A stretch of DNA of 64,000 bases from Streptacidiphilus rugosus AM-16 (GTDB taxonomy: Bacteria > Actinomycetota > Actinomycetes > Streptomycetales > Streptomycetaceae). The DNA is taken from positions 1,984,001 through 2,048,000 of the forward strand of contig NZ_JQMJ01000004.1 of assembly GCF_000744655.1 (NCBI RefSeq), in the 5' to 3' direction. Below the pieces are notes generated by a model. It was not told the origin of the DNA and did not search any database. It was given only the letters and a program-made list of their open reading frames with translations. The position numbers were made by a program, and so were the translations under genes. Of the stretch, positions 52,109-60,954 are shown piece by piece. How positions within the stretch are numbered: the stretch's first letter is position 1; each line of letters opens with the position of its first letter.

Positions 52109-53427
52109 TGCGGACATTCGCCGACGGCGACCCCGAGAGCCGACGGCGCAGGCGGAGGCCGCTGTCCGCGTTCCCTGCGCCGCCCACGCTCCCGGCCTGG
52201 GCCGGTTGGTCGTCCAGTCGGCTGCTGGTGCTGCTCATGGTGCTCGGCGTGCTCCAGCTGCCGCACATGGACGTCACCAGCGACGTCAAGGTGATCTACC
52301 AGGGCTGGGCGGAGGTGCTGCGCACCGGCACCTACCCGATGGACGACGTGACCTGGCAGTACCCGCCGCTGGCGGCAGCCGTGATCATGGTTCCGCTGTG
52401 GCTGCCAGGCTCGTACTTCACCGGGTTCCTCACCCTCGTGGTGGCCTGCGACGCGGCCGTGATGTTCCTGCTGCTGCGCCGCCGGCAGGGCCAGGGGGGC
52501 GGGCCGGACCGGTGGGACGGGGCGCGGCTGTGGGCTGTCGCCGTGCCGCTGCTGGGTCCGACCGTCTACTGCCGGTTCGACCTGGTGGTCACGCTGTTCG
52601 GCGTCGTCGCGCTGCTCGCGCTGACGGAGCGGCCGCGGCTGGCCGGGGCGCTGGCCAACCTCGGCGCGCTGCTGAAGGTGTGGCCGGTGCTGCTGCTGGT
52701 CGGCGTGGCACCGGGGCGCCGGGGCCTGCGGGCCTGGGTCTCCTGCGCGGTGACCGGGATCGCGGTCTGCTTCCTCGTCGCGGTGTCGATGACCGGTGCT
52801 TTCTCCTTCCTCGACTTCCAGCAGAGCCGGGGCATCGAGATCGAGTCGCTGGGCGCGCTGCCCTTCTACTTCGCCTCGCTCTTCCTGCACTGGCACGGCC
52901 GAACCCAGATGCACTACGGCTCGCTGGAGTTCCTCGGACCGCACGTGCACGCGGTGAGCCGGCTGATGCTCGTGCTCACCGCGCTGGCGCTCGGGTTCCT
53001 GGGGCTGTGGCGGCTGCGGGCCGAGCGCTGGAGCGCCGCCACGGGGGCCGACGCCGGGCTCGCGGCACTGCTGCTGTTCACCGTGACCAGCAGGGTGATC
53101 AGCCCTCAGTACCTGGTCTGGCTGATCGGCGTGGCGGCCGTCTGCCTCTCGGTGCGGGGCAGCTGCCAGCGACCGGTGGCCTGGCTGCTGCTCGCGGCGG
53201 TCCCGCTGACGACGCTCGAGTTCCCGGTGATGTTCGGCGATCTGGTCAACCGGACCCCGATCGGCGCCGCGCTGATCTCCGTCAGAAACCTGCTGCTGCT
53301 GGCGGCGGCCGTCCTGGCCTGCGTCCGGCTCTGGCGCTCGACGGTCGGGCCGTCGGCCGTGGCCGCACCGGGGCGGACGGCTACGGTCGCAGCGCCGCCA
53401 GCAGATCTGCGCGCCACAGCGCGGTGA
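52108..53427 (+). CDS. GT87-family integral membrane mannosyltransferase
   Basis: A 439-residue polytopic protein with about ten transmembrane helices. The first outside loop has SDVKVIYQGWAEVLRTGTYPMDDVTWQYPPLAA, with the Asp and QYPP typical of GT87 (DUF2029) polyprenyl-phosphomannose-dependent transferases. It should add alpha-mannose on the outer face of the membrane. In mycobacteria the GT87 Rv2181 lies in the corresponding region and branches lipomannan. The last 47 bases overlap the convergent gene. Confidence 0.83.
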   Translation: MRTFADGDPESRRRRRRPLSAFPAPPTLPAWAGWSSSRLLVLLMVLGVLQLPHMDVTSDVKVIYQGWAEVLRTGTYPMDDVTWQYPPLAAAVIMVPLWLPGSYFTGFLTLVVACDAAVMFLLLRRRQGQGGGPDRWDGARLWAVAVPLLGPTVYCRFDLVVTLFGVVALLALTERPRLAGALANLGALLKVWPVLLLVGVAPGRRGLRAWVSCAVTGIAVCFLVAVSMTGAFSFLDFQQSRGIEIESLGALPFYFASLFLHWHGRTQMHYGSLEFLGPHVHAVSRLMLVLTALALGFLGLWRLRAERWSAATGADAGLAALLLFTVTSRVISPQYLVWLIGVAAVCLSVRGSCQRPVAWLLLAAVPLTTLEFPVMFGDLVNRTPIGAALISVRNLLLLAAAVLACVRLWRSTVGPSAVAAPGRTATVAAPPADLRATAR

Positions 53428-54748
53428 AGGCCGCCGTACCGAGGCCCAGCGTGCCGCGCAGCGCCCGGTCGAGGACGGCGTCCTGGCTCTGCTGCGCCCC
53501 CTGGCCACCGCCGTCGGCCGCGACCGCCGCGTAGAGCGCGACCAGCTTCTGCTGACCGTAGCGCTGCACCACCGTGCGGCAGGCGAACCAGGCCTCCTGG
53601 TAGGCCTGCTGCAGGCTGGTCCCGGCGCCCGTGCCGGCGAAGGCGGCGTCGGCGGGCAGCGCCGCCAGCAGGTCGGGCCCGGCGGCGCCGGCCCTGGCCA
53701 CCGCCGCGGCGAGCTCGGGGGTGATCTCGCGCGGGGTGCGGCCGGTGCCGAGGAATCCGGTCCAGTCGGCGACGCCCTCGGAGAGCCAGCGCGGGGTCCA
53801 CCGCTCGGTCTGGGTCCTGGTCGCGACGTGTGTGGTCTCGTGGGTGGTGACCACCTGGCGGCCGAGCGCGTTCAGGCCGTCCCAGGCCGCGGGGTTGATC
53901 GTGATCCGTTCGGTGCGGCCGCGGTCCGCCGCGCCGAGCTCGCCGGTGGTCACCGCGGCGAGGCCGGTGAAGCCGGCCGGGTCCGCGCCGAGCAGGGCGC
54001 CGAACTGGGCCGTACTCCGCGGCGCGAGCAGCACCGTGCGTTGTCCCCAGCCACTCCCCCAGACGGCGCTGACAGCGGGCACCGCCTGGTCCGCCTGCGC
54101 GCCGATCGCGGCGAGCACCGCCTGCTCGCGCAGTCCGAGCACGATGCTGTAGCGGCCGAGCACGACGCCCACCGGGCCCAGGTCCCACAGCTGCACGTCG
54201 CCGCCGGGGTGGTCGCCGTCCGAGGCGAGCAGCCACTCGCCGTCGGCCTGGCGCTCGAAGGTGAGGTACTGGGTCGCCGTCACCGGCTGCGCGTCGAATC
54301 CGGTGAACCGGTAGCCGAGCTCCGCCCGCACCGCGACCCGCTCGCCGCCGCCGATCGCGGCGGGCAGCGGATAGGCGTCGACGGAGACGACGCGCCAGGT
54401 CCACTGGGCCAGCGGCACCCGGGCGAGGTTCGCCACCAACTGGTACTGACGCCGTCTCAGCCCGGCCGCACCGGGGTCCGGCACGACGGTCGCGGCCAGC
54501 GCCGCCGCGTCGCGGGCCCGGACCGCCGCCGAGCGGCGGTCGAGGGTGCGGACGACGCCCGCCAGACGCTGTTCGCGCCGGTCGTCCCCCGCGTCCGCCC
54601 AGGCGCGCCAGGCGGTGGTGCCGCCCCCGCCGAGCACCGCGAGACCGGCGGCGTACCTGAGCACCCGGCGCCGGGTCGGCCCATGGCCGCCCCGGGGCTC
54701 CGTCGGTGAGGCGGGTCCGCTCTCGGGCTCGGGTCTCGGCACCGCCAT
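53381..54748 (-). CDS. Exported gluzincin-like metallopeptidase candidate
   Basis: A 455-residue protein. TRRRVLRYAAGLAVLGGGG near residues 25-44 is a Tat-like signal. A long N-terminal domain follows with an NTF2-like look (ADGEWLLASDGD). Near residue 300 the HETTH sequence matches HExxH zinc peptidases, and WLSEGVADW about 25 residues later would give the third ligand Glu of the gluzincin clan. It overlaps the NlpC/P60 gene (TGATG), which suggests a shared cell-envelope role. No specific family name is recognised. Confidence 0.7.
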   Translation of the reverse strand: MAVPRPEPESGPASPTEPRGGHGPTRRRVLRYAAGLAVLGGGGTTAWRAWADAGDDRREQRLAGVVRTLDRRSAAVRARDAAALAATVVPDPGAAGLRRRQYQLVANLARVPLAQWTWRVVSVDAYPLPAAIGGGERVAVRAELGYRFTGFDAQPVTATQYLTFERQADGEWLLASDGDHPGGDVQLWDLGPVGVVLGRYSIVLGLREQAVLAAIGAQADQAVPAVSAVWGSGWGQRTVLLAPRSTAQFGALLGADPAGFTGLAAVTTGELGAADRGRTERITINPAAWDGLNALGRQVVTTHETTHVATRTQTERWTPRWLSEGVADWTGFLGTGRTPREITPELAAAVARAGAAGPDLLAALPADAAFAGTGAGTSLQQAYQEAWFACRTVVQRYGQQKLVALYAAVAADGGGQGAQQSQDAVLDRALRGTLGLGTAAFTALWRADLLAALRP

Positions 54749-55830
54749 CAGACGCGGACCACCGCGACGGCGGGCATGTCGCGGACGCTCTCGTAGCGGA
54801 CCCGGGCACCCGGGTACGGAGCGTGGATGATCATGCCGTTCCCGGCATACATGCCGACATGGTGCATATCACCGTAGTAGATCACCAGATCCCCCGGACG
54901 GGCCTCGGACAGCGGAACACGACGCCCGGCGAAGGCCTGCTCCTGCGACGTGCGCGGCAGCGCGACCCCGCCGTGCCGCCAGGCCCAGTACATCAGACCC
55001 GAGCAGTCGAACGCGCCCGGACCGGTCGCTCCGTAGACGTACGGCATGCCCACCGCGCTGCGCGCCGCCGCGAGCGCCAGCGCGGCGCCCGCACTGGCCG
55101 GCCCCTCGCCGGGCGGCAGCGCCGCCCCGGCGGCCTGGGCGGCCAGCTGCGCGGCGGCGTCCTCCTGCTGCTGCAGCTGGTCCCGCTGACCGGCCGTCAG
55201 GGTGCCGAGCAGCGCCTGGGCCCGGCCCAGCCGGCGCTGCGCCTCCGCCTTGCCGGCCGCGATCGAGCGCCGCAGCTGCTCCAGCTCCGCGTACTGCTGC
55301 AGGGCCTCGACCCGGCCCTGCTGGAGTTCGCGTTCGACCGCGTGCAGCCGCTCCAGCTCGTCGCCGGTCCTGGAGTCCGCCTCCGCCAGTGAGGCCGCGC
55401 GACTGAGGTAGTCCCCCGGGTGGGCGCTGAACAGCAGCTGCACCACCGGGTCCATGCCGCCGCCGCGCTGGTACTCGGCGCTGGCCATCGCGCCGAGCCG
55501 GTCCGCGAGGACGTTGGCGCGCTCCTGCTCCTCGGCGAGCTCCTGCTGCAGCAGGGCGGCCTTGTGCAGCAGCGCGCGCTCCTGCTCCTGCGCGCTGTCG
55601 GCCCGCTGCCCCGCGGCCTCGGCCTGCGCGTACAGCGCGTCGACCTGCCTGCGCACGTCCTCCGGGCTGCCGGACCCCGCTCCCGGACCCGCCCCGCCGC
55701 CGGACGGACCCGGCAGCGCGTCGGCCCCGCCGGACGCCGTCAGCATCGCCGCCGTCGCCGCGGCGACGGTGATCGCCGCTCGTGACAGCACGGACGGGCC
55801 GACGGGCTTGCCTCGTCGATGGGACGCCAC
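54748..55830 (-). CDS. NlpC/P60 peptidoglycan endopeptidase with coiled-coil domain (paralogue 1)
   Basis: A 360-residue exported hydrolase. An N-terminal signal (ASHRRGKPVG then a hydrophobic run) leads to about 180 residues of coiled coil and then a catalytic NlpC/P60 domain. The Cys is in FDCSGLMYWAW, the His in DMHHVGMYAG and the polar third residue in IIHAPYPG. The start is GTG 55830, though GTG 55836 has a better-spaced GAGGAG. It should cut D-Glu-meso-DAP-type stem peptide bonds. It resembles mycobacterial RipA-type proteins. Confidence 0.88.
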   Translation of the reverse strand: MASHRRGKPVGPSVLSRAAITVAAATAAMLTASGGADALPGPSGGGAGPGAGSGSPEDVRRQVDALYAQAEAAGQRADSAQEQERALLHKAALLQQELAEEQERANVLADRLGAMASAEYQRGGGMDPVVQLLFSAHPGDYLSRAASLAEADSRTGDELERLHAVERELQQGRVEALQQYAELEQLRRSIAAGKAEAQRRLGRAQALLGTLTAGQRDQLQQQEDAAAQLAAQAAGAALPPGEGPASAGAALALAAARSAVGMPYVYGATGPGAFDCSGLMYWAWRHGGVALPRTSQEQAFAGRRVPLSEARPGDLVIYYGDMHHVGMYAGNGMIIHAPYPGARVRYESVRDMPAVAVVRV

Positions 55831-56090
55831 CTGCACGCACTCCGCTCCTCGGGGACCTGACCGACCGCAGACGCTAGCGAGTGGGACAGAAGCAGTCCAA
55901 GCTCCCAGAGGCTGAAAAATGGCATCGAATCCCGACCAAACGAACGAATCAGCAGGTCGCAGCGGGCTCCTGACCCTGCGCGAGGGCCGACTCGCCCCGA
56001 AGGGACTCACCGCAGCACACCCGTCCGAGTGAACGCGCTGCGCGAAGGAGCAGGACTCGTGAAGATCGGCGGCGGCTCCCCGGCGGATCG

Positions 56091-56684
56091 TCAGTTCGCG
56101 TGAGCCCGCGCGAGGGCCTGGACGGTGTCCGGCAGGAGCCGGTGCTCGACCCGCAGGACGCGTGCGGCGAGCGTTTCGGGAGTGTCGTCGGGCAGGACGG
56201 GGACCTGCTGCTGCGCGATGGCGGGGCCCTCGTCGTATTGTGCGGTGACGTGGTGGACCGTGGCGCCGGAGACGGTGTCGCCGCTCGCCAGGACCGCCTC
56301 GTGGACGCGGATGCCGTACATACCCGGTCCGCCGTGACGCGGCAGGAGCGCAGGGTGGACGTTGACGATGCGGCCCGCATAGGCGTCGAGGACCGCCGGG
56401 CCGAGCTTCTTCATGTATCCGGCGGTGACGACCAGGTCGATGCCGTGCTCCCGCAGCGCGGCGAGCATGGTCCGGTCGAGGACGTCCGAGTCCGGGTGGG
56501 TGCGGCCGGACAGGTGGAGGCAGGGGATCCCCTGTGCGCGGGCGTGGGCCAGCGCGCCCGAACCGCTGTTGTTGCTGATGACCAGGGTGACGCCGAAGGC
56601 GCTCGTGGGCCGTCGTCCGGCGGCGGTGAGGGCCCGCAGGTTGGTCCCGGTGTGCGAGGCGAGGACGGCGACGTCGAAGGACAT
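56091..56684 (-). CDS. PurN-like formyltransferase (phosphoribosylglycinamide formyltransferase family)
   Basis: A 197-residue formyl-THF-dependent transferase. ASHTGTNLRAL begins the fold, SNNSGSGAL binds phosphate, and NVHPALLPRHGGPGMYG contains the catalytic Asn-His. VTAQYDEGPAIAQQQVPV is the end motif. The loop GGPGMYG differs from the standard PurN PKYPGLHTH. No purine genes are nearby, so it may be a second PurN or act on another amine. ATG 56684 places the first strand at the usual distance; ATG 56696 is possible. Confidence 0.75.
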   Translation of the reverse strand: MSFDVAVLASHTGTNLRALTAAGRRPTSAFGVTLVISNNSGSGALAHARAQGIPCLHLSGRTHPDSDVLDRTMLAALREHGIDLVVTAGYMKKLGPAVLDAYAGRIVNVHPALLPRHGGPGMYGIRVHEAVLASGDTVSGATVHHVTAQYDEGPAIAQQQVPVLPDDTPETLAARVLRVEHRLLPDTVQALARAHAN

Positions 56685-56714
56685 ACGACCGATCATGCCC
56701 CCGGACGCACGAGA

Positions 56715-56753
56715 AGGCCCCTGGTCGGCGGAGAGTCCGCCGGCCAGGGGCCT
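56715..56753 (-). terminator. Terminator after NlpC/P60 paralogue 2
   Basis: An 18-bp stem with one mismatch (56715-56732 and 56736-56753) and a three-base loop, 16 bases after the stop of the minus-strand hydrolase gene at 56770. Confidence 0.85.
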
Positions 56754-56769
56754 CAAGGGCTCGCGTGGC

Positions 56770-57810
56770 TCAGATGTGGCGCATCGCGTAGATCGAGCCG
56801 ATGTAGCTCAGCTGCTCGTACTTGACGACGGTGCCGGTGTGCGGGGCGTGCAGCACCATGCCGTTGCCGGCGTAGATGCCGACGTGCGAGTTGCCGTTGA
56901 AGAAGATCAGGTCGCCCACCTGCAGGTCGGACACCGAGGCGACCGGGGTGCCGTAGTTGATCTGGTCGTAGGTGCTGCGACCGATCGAGTAGCCGGCCTG
57001 CGCGTAGGACCACTGCACCAGACCGGAGCAGTCGAACGAGGTCGGACCGGTCGCGCCCCAGACGTAGGGCATGCCCAGACGGGTCTGCGCGGCGGCGAAG
57101 GCGGCGGCCTCGATGCTGCTGCCGGGCTTGGCGCTGCCGAGGTTGGGACGGCTGGTGGAGCCGGTGTCACGGCTCGCGGCGCCGCTGCCCGTGCTCTTGG
57201 CGAGGGCGGCCTTCTGCGCGGCGGTCATCGAGTCGAGCAGCGCCTGCGTCTGCGCGATCTTCTTCTGGACCTCGGCCTTGTTGGCGGCCAGCTGCTGGTT
57301 GGTGGCCTGGATCTGCTGGAGCGTCTGCTCGGCCTGGGCCTTCTCCGCGTCCAGCTTGCCCTGCTCGGCCTGCAGCGACTTGATCTCGCTCGCCTGGTTG
57401 TCGGTGATCTGACCGAGCGAGGAGGCCTGGGCCAGGTACTCGTCGGGCGTCGACGAGAGCAGGAGCTGCACCGTCGAGTCGACGGCGCCGGAGGCGTACT
57501 GCTGGCTGGCGACCTCACCGAGGGCGTCGAGCCTGCTGTTGACCGTCGACTGGGAGCGAGCGATCTGGTCCTGCAGGGTGTTGACCGCGGCCTGCTGGGT
57601 CTTCAGCTTGGCCTGGGCGGCATCGAACTTCTGGATCGCCTGGTCCGACTCGGTGTTCAGCTGCTGGAGCTGGGCCTGGAGCTGGGCCGTCGTCGGCTTC
57701 GGCGCGGCCTGCGCGCTCTGGGCGGACACCGCGACGGCGGTGGCGGCGGCGGCGGTCAGCACGGAGATGCGCGCCCGACTGGGAGACTTGGGACGACGAT
57801 GGGACGCCAC
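56770..57810 (-). CDS. NlpC/P60 peptidoglycan endopeptidase (paralogue 2, c-di-AMP controlled)
   Basis: A 346-residue secreted hydrolase starting GTG (MASHRRPKSPSRARISVL), with a signal ending near AQA at residue 35. A long Gln/Ala-rich coiled coil covers 40-190. The catalytic domain has FDCSGLVQWSYAQAG, NSHVGIYAGNG and LHAPHTG. It is the best-preserved of the three paralogues. Its leader holds a c-di-AMP riboswitch of about 230 bases, so its synthesis is tied to that osmotic and wall-stress messenger. A terminator follows. Confidence 0.92.
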   Translation of the reverse strand: MASHRRPKSPSRARISVLTAAAATAVAVSAQSAQAAPKPTTAQLQAQLQQLNTESDQAIQKFDAAQAKLKTQQAAVNTLQDQIARSQSTVNSRLDALGEVASQQYASGAVDSTVQLLLSSTPDEYLAQASSLGQITDNQASEIKSLQAEQGKLDAEKAQAEQTLQQIQATNQQLAANKAEVQKKIAQTQALLDSMTAAQKAALAKSTGSGAASRDTGSTSRPNLGSAKPGSSIEAAAFAAAQTRLGMPYVWGATGPTSFDCSGLVQWSYAQAGYSIGRSTYDQINYGTPVASVSDLQVGDLIFFNGNSHVGIYAGNGMVLHAPHTGTVVKYEQLSYIGSIYAMRHI

Positions 57811-57835
57811 GAAGGCGAGCTCCTTCTTCCTACGT

Positions 57836-58065
57836 CCGCCTACCGGGTGAGCTGACGGGTTCGGGCCAGGAAGGCAGCCCTACGACGCTTCACCGGACCG
57901 GGATCTCACCGGTCCGTCCAGGCGTCGATTCACCCCGGGGGGAAATGGTTCCCCGGCTCCGACTCGACGGCTTCCCCAGTACGGACTCCCCGCCCTCAGG
58001 CGGTCGGCCCTGCCGCGTCGTCGAACTCGACGGAAACCTCCGCTGCCGCCCGGATTGGGCGAACG
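57836..58065 (-). ncRNA. c-di-AMP (ydaO/yuaA-type) riboswitch
   Basis: On the minus strand the leader of the hydrolase gene reads CGCCCAATCCGGGCGGCAGCGG near 58060-58039, then GGGGAACC and GGGGTGAATC (about 57955-57924), and ends CCCGAACCCGTCAGCTCACC followed by CGGTAGGCGG (57865-57836). These are the conserved pieces of the ydaO aptamer, which in streptomycetes commonly precedes wall hydrolase genes. c-di-AMP binding normally turns expression off. The 470-base gap 57811-58279 holds this element, its promoter and a Crp-like site, and no gene. Confidence 0.9.
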
Positions 58066-58249
58066 ACTGCGCGGCGGTTCGGGGACCGACCCTAGTAACC
58101 CAACCGTGATCGGTTCAAATCCTTGTCAGTAAAAACTCTCATCACTTTCGACGCCCCATCAGATCAGGGACGCTGCGTAGTCACATCATGACCAGATGCC
58201 GACGACATGGGGGTCAAATCGGTCATTCGCGCCCCACCAGTCACACGCG

Positions 58250-58265
58250 TGTGAGCTGACTCACA
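58250..58265. promoter_or_regulatory. Crp-type palindrome TGTGA-N6-TCACA
   Basis: TGTGAGCTGACTCACA is a perfect match to the Crp core consensus. It overlaps another 14-bp palindrome (TCACACGCGTGTGA, 58241-58254). It lies about 150 bases upstream of the likely start of the riboswitch transcript and 14 bases after the stop of paralogue 3. Streptomyces Crp is known to bind such sites. Confidence 0.6.
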
Positions 58266-58279
58266 GAGGCGTCGTCGCG

Positions 58280-59311
58280 TCAGATCCGACGGATCGCCAC
58301 AATGCCGCCGAAGTAGGACATCGGCTGGACCGACACGTCGTAGCCGTACTCCGGGGCGTTCAGCAGCATGTTGTTGCCGGCGTAGAGGCCGACGTGGTTG
58401 CCGTGCTCCATCACGATGATGTCGCCGGGCTTGGCGTCGGCCAGGCTCGGCACCGCGGTGCCGACCGACTCGTCCGCCTGGGAGGAGTGCGGCAGCGAGA
58501 CGCCCGCCTGGGCGTAGGCCCACATCACCAGGCCCGAGCAGTCGAAGCCGGCCGGGGTGGAACCGCCCCAGAGGTAGGGCGACTTGCCGATGCGGCTCAT
58601 GGCCGCCTCCATCGCCGTGTGCGCGGCCGCGGAGATGCCGGTCAGGTCGATGGTGCCGTTGTAGCTGCCGCCGGAGGGCGTCGAACCGTAGCCGCCACCC
58701 ACGGTGGCGCGCTGGGACGGGGTGAGCGCGTCGAGGACCGACTGCGCGTGCTTGAGCTTGGCGAGCGCCGCGGACTTCTGCGAGCTCATCTGCTGCAGCA
58801 GCGTCTGCTCCTGCGCCAGCTCCGCCGCCGCCTGCGCCTTCTCCCGATTGAGGGTGGCCTCCTGGGCGACCAGCTGCTCCAGTGCCCCGGTCTGGTTGGC
58901 GGTGAGCTCGCTCTGCGAGGCGGCCTTCTGCAGGAAGGTCGACGGGTCGCTGGAGAGCATCAGCTGGAGCGTCGGGTCCACCTCGCCGGTGGAGTACTGC
59001 GCGTTGGCGATCTGCCCGAGGTTGGCCAGCTCGCCGTTCATCTGCGCCTGCTGCCGGGCTATCTCGTCCTGCAGGATCGCCACCCGCGCCTGCAGGGCCT
59101 GCTGCTGGCTGTGCGCGGTGTTGTACTGCTCGGTGATGTCCGAGGCCGCCTTGCGGTCGGCGTCGACCTGGGTCTTGGCATCCTTGGTCGAGATCGTCGG
59201 GGCCGCCTGCGCGGCCGTCTGCGCCGATATGGCCACGACGGTCGCCGCTGCCGCGGTCAGCACGGAGACACGGGCACGGCTGACCTGGCGAGGACGGCGG
59301 TGAGAAGCCAC
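58280..59311 (-). CDS. NlpC/P60 peptidoglycan endopeptidase (paralogue 3)
   Basis: A 343-residue secreted hydrolase, GTG 59311 (MASHRRPRQVSRARVSVL). It has the same design as paralogue 2: signal, coiled coil (about 45-185), a Gly/Ser linker and the NlpC/P60 domain with FDCSGLVMWAYAQAG and GNHVGLYAGNN. The third active-site position reads LLNAPEYG, so Asn stands where the others have His. Its leader (59312-59493) shows no c-di-AMP aptamer. Confidence 0.9.
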   Translation of the reverse strand: MASHRRPRQVSRARVSVLTAAAATVVAISAQTAAQAAPTISTKDAKTQVDADRKAASDITEQYNTAHSQQQALQARVAILQDEIARQQAQMNGELANLGQIANAQYSTGEVDPTLQLMLSSDPSTFLQKAASQSELTANQTGALEQLVAQEATLNREKAQAAAELAQEQTLLQQMSSQKSAALAKLKHAQSVLDALTPSQRATVGGGYGSTPSGGSYNGTIDLTGISAAAHTAMEAAMSRIGKSPYLWGGSTPAGFDCSGLVMWAYAQAGVSLPHSSQADESVGTAVPSLADAKPGDIIVMEHGNHVGLYAGNNMLLNAPEYGYDVSVQPMSYFGGIVAIRRI

Positions 59312-59493
59312 GACGAATGCAATCCCTTCACACACGGAAACGCCCGCATGCACGAAGAGAGAACACGAGTACGGACGTTGAGTGGAGAGAATAGTGAGGT
59401 TCGGGCCTCGTTGTCTCCCCCGGTACCCCGCTCTCTTAACAAAGCCTCAAGATCGCGGCCCGGCACCGGGCTCGAACCCTACACGCACCGGAC

Positions 59494-60954
59494 TCAGGTG
59501 CGGACCAGGCGGCGGAGAAGCATCGTGGACGGAACGGGCCTTGCGCCCGATTTGCGTACTCCGTCCGCGACTTCGCGGTCCGTGGAGACCACCACGACGG
59601 GCCGGCCCTCGGGCTCGGCTCGGACCAGGCGACGGATCAGCTCGTCCGCCGTCTCCCCGGTCCGGCTGAACAGCACCCTGACCCCGCGCGGCGGCGGCGC
59701 CATCGGGATCGGGCCGTCCAGGTCCTGGCCGTCGAAGACGCAGGTCACCTCGGCGCCGGTCTGCACCGCCACCAGGCCGAGCCCGCGCAGCAGTTGCTGA
59801 CGCTGGCGGTCCAGCGGCATGTCCGGCCAGCCGGTCTTGGTCACGTTGTAGCCGTCCACCAGCAGGTGCACCTGCGGCAGTTGGAGCAGCTGCTCGAGCA
59901 GCGCCGGGTCGTCGCCCTCGATCGCGCGGCGGGCGACGTCGTGCGGGGACGCGGCCACCGGCGAGACCGCCTCGACCGAGTCGGCCGGACGACCGCTGAG
60001 CGGCGCGAGGCCGAGCTCGCGCTGGAGCCCCTGCGCGCCCTGCACGACCGTGTCCAGCAGGAGCCGCAGCCGCATCTCCTCGGCGGAACGGCCCTCCCGC
60101 GCGGCCCGCTTGGAGGCCTCCAGCGCGGCCTCCAACTCGGCGACACGGTGCTTGAGTCGGCGCACCTCGCTGTCCTGCGCGCCGCGCTCGGTCGCGCCGG
60201 TCGCCCGCAGCGCGTCGAGCTCCGCGTTGGCCTTCCTGGTCGCCGCCTCGGCCCGCTTGGTGTCGGCGGCCAGCGAACGCAGCTGGCGACGGAGGCTGTC
60301 GCCCTCCTTCTTCGCGCTCTCCAGCTCGACCTTGGCCCGCTCCGCGTCCGCCCGCACGACCGCGCGCAGTTCGGCCAGCTCGCTCTGGAGCTTCTCGGCC
60401 AGTCGGGCCGACTCGGCGGCGTGCCCCTCGTGCTCGGCGCGCTCCACCTCCTCGCCGACCTCGCCGACGATCCTGGCCCAGCCCGCGGTGCGCAGCAGGT
60501 ACGCGGCGGCGGCGACGTCCTGCGGATCGGCGGCGGCGGGAACGGCCCCCGCCTCCAGCGCGGCCACCAGGTCCGGCTGGCCCTGACGCACCCGCTCGGC
60601 GATCCGGGCTCGGAAGGCGGGCTCGGTCTCCAGCGCGGCGGCGATGGCGGTCGCCCCGCGCTTGACCCTGGCCTCACGGGTGAACTTGACGTACGGCCGG
60701 AGCCTGACCGGCAGTTCGGCCGGGGTCAGGCCGCTGAGGCCGTCGGCGGCGATGCCGACGACGCGCTTGCGCACGCCCTCCGGCAGCGGCCGCTCCAGCG
60801 TCTCGCCGGCCGAGGCCTCGGGCGCGGCGGGGAACTCGGGCGCAGCAGGAGGCGCGGGCGGGGCGGGAGGCGCGGGCGGCTCGGGCAGGGCGGCGCCGGG
60901 CACGGCGACGTCGCCGCCCCCCTCGGGCGCCTTCGCCTGATCTCGCTGCTCCAC
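59494..60954 (-). CDS. NYN-domain (YacP/Rae1-like) ribonuclease candidate with long coiled coil
   Basis: A 486-residue protein. It begins with a Pro/Ala-rich stretch, then a helical domain with LPVRLRPYVKFTREARVKRGA. A coiled coil of about 180 residues (Glu/Arg/Ala-rich) follows. The C-terminal 170 residues are a PIN-like NYN domain: HLLVDGYNVTKTGWPDMPLDRQRQQLL, VTCVFDGQD and VVVVSTDREVADGVRKSGA, with the expected acidic residues. It is likely a ribosome- or RNA-linked nuclease. GTG 60954 follows CGGAG at three bases. Confidence 0.82.
   Translation of the reverse strand: MEQRDQAKAPEGGGDVAVPGAALPEPPAPPAPPAPPAAPEFPAAPEASAGETLERPLPEGVRKRVVGIAADGLSGLTPAELPVRLRPYVKFTREARVKRGATAIAAALETEPAFRARIAERVRQGQPDLVAALEAGAVPAAADPQDVAAAAYLLRTAGWARIVGEVGEEVERAEHEGHAAESARLAEKLQSELAELRAVVRADAERAKVELESAKKEGDSLRRQLRSLAADTKRAEAATRKANAELDALRATGATERGAQDSEVRRLKHRVAELEAALEASKRAAREGRSAEEMRLRLLLDTVVQGAQGLQRELGLAPLSGRPADSVEAVSPVAASPHDVARRAIEGDDPALLEQLLQLPQVHLLVDGYNVTKTGWPDMPLDRQRQQLLRGLGLVAVQTGAEVTCVFDGQDLDGPIPMAPPPRGVRVLFSRTGETADELIRRLVRAEPEGRPVVVVSTDREVADGVRKSGARPVPSTMLLRRLVRT

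Noticed and set aside
57811-58279. Small open frames in the 470-base gap between two hydrolase genes
   Set aside because: They are short and follow no codon bias; the segment is accounted for by the c-di-AMP riboswitch, its promoter and a Crp-type site.
59455-59495. T-arm-like sequence (GGGTTCGAGCCC on the minus strand) suggesting a tRNA
   Set aside because: No acceptor stem, D arm or anticodon arm can be built around it, and it abuts the 3' end of the NYN gene.
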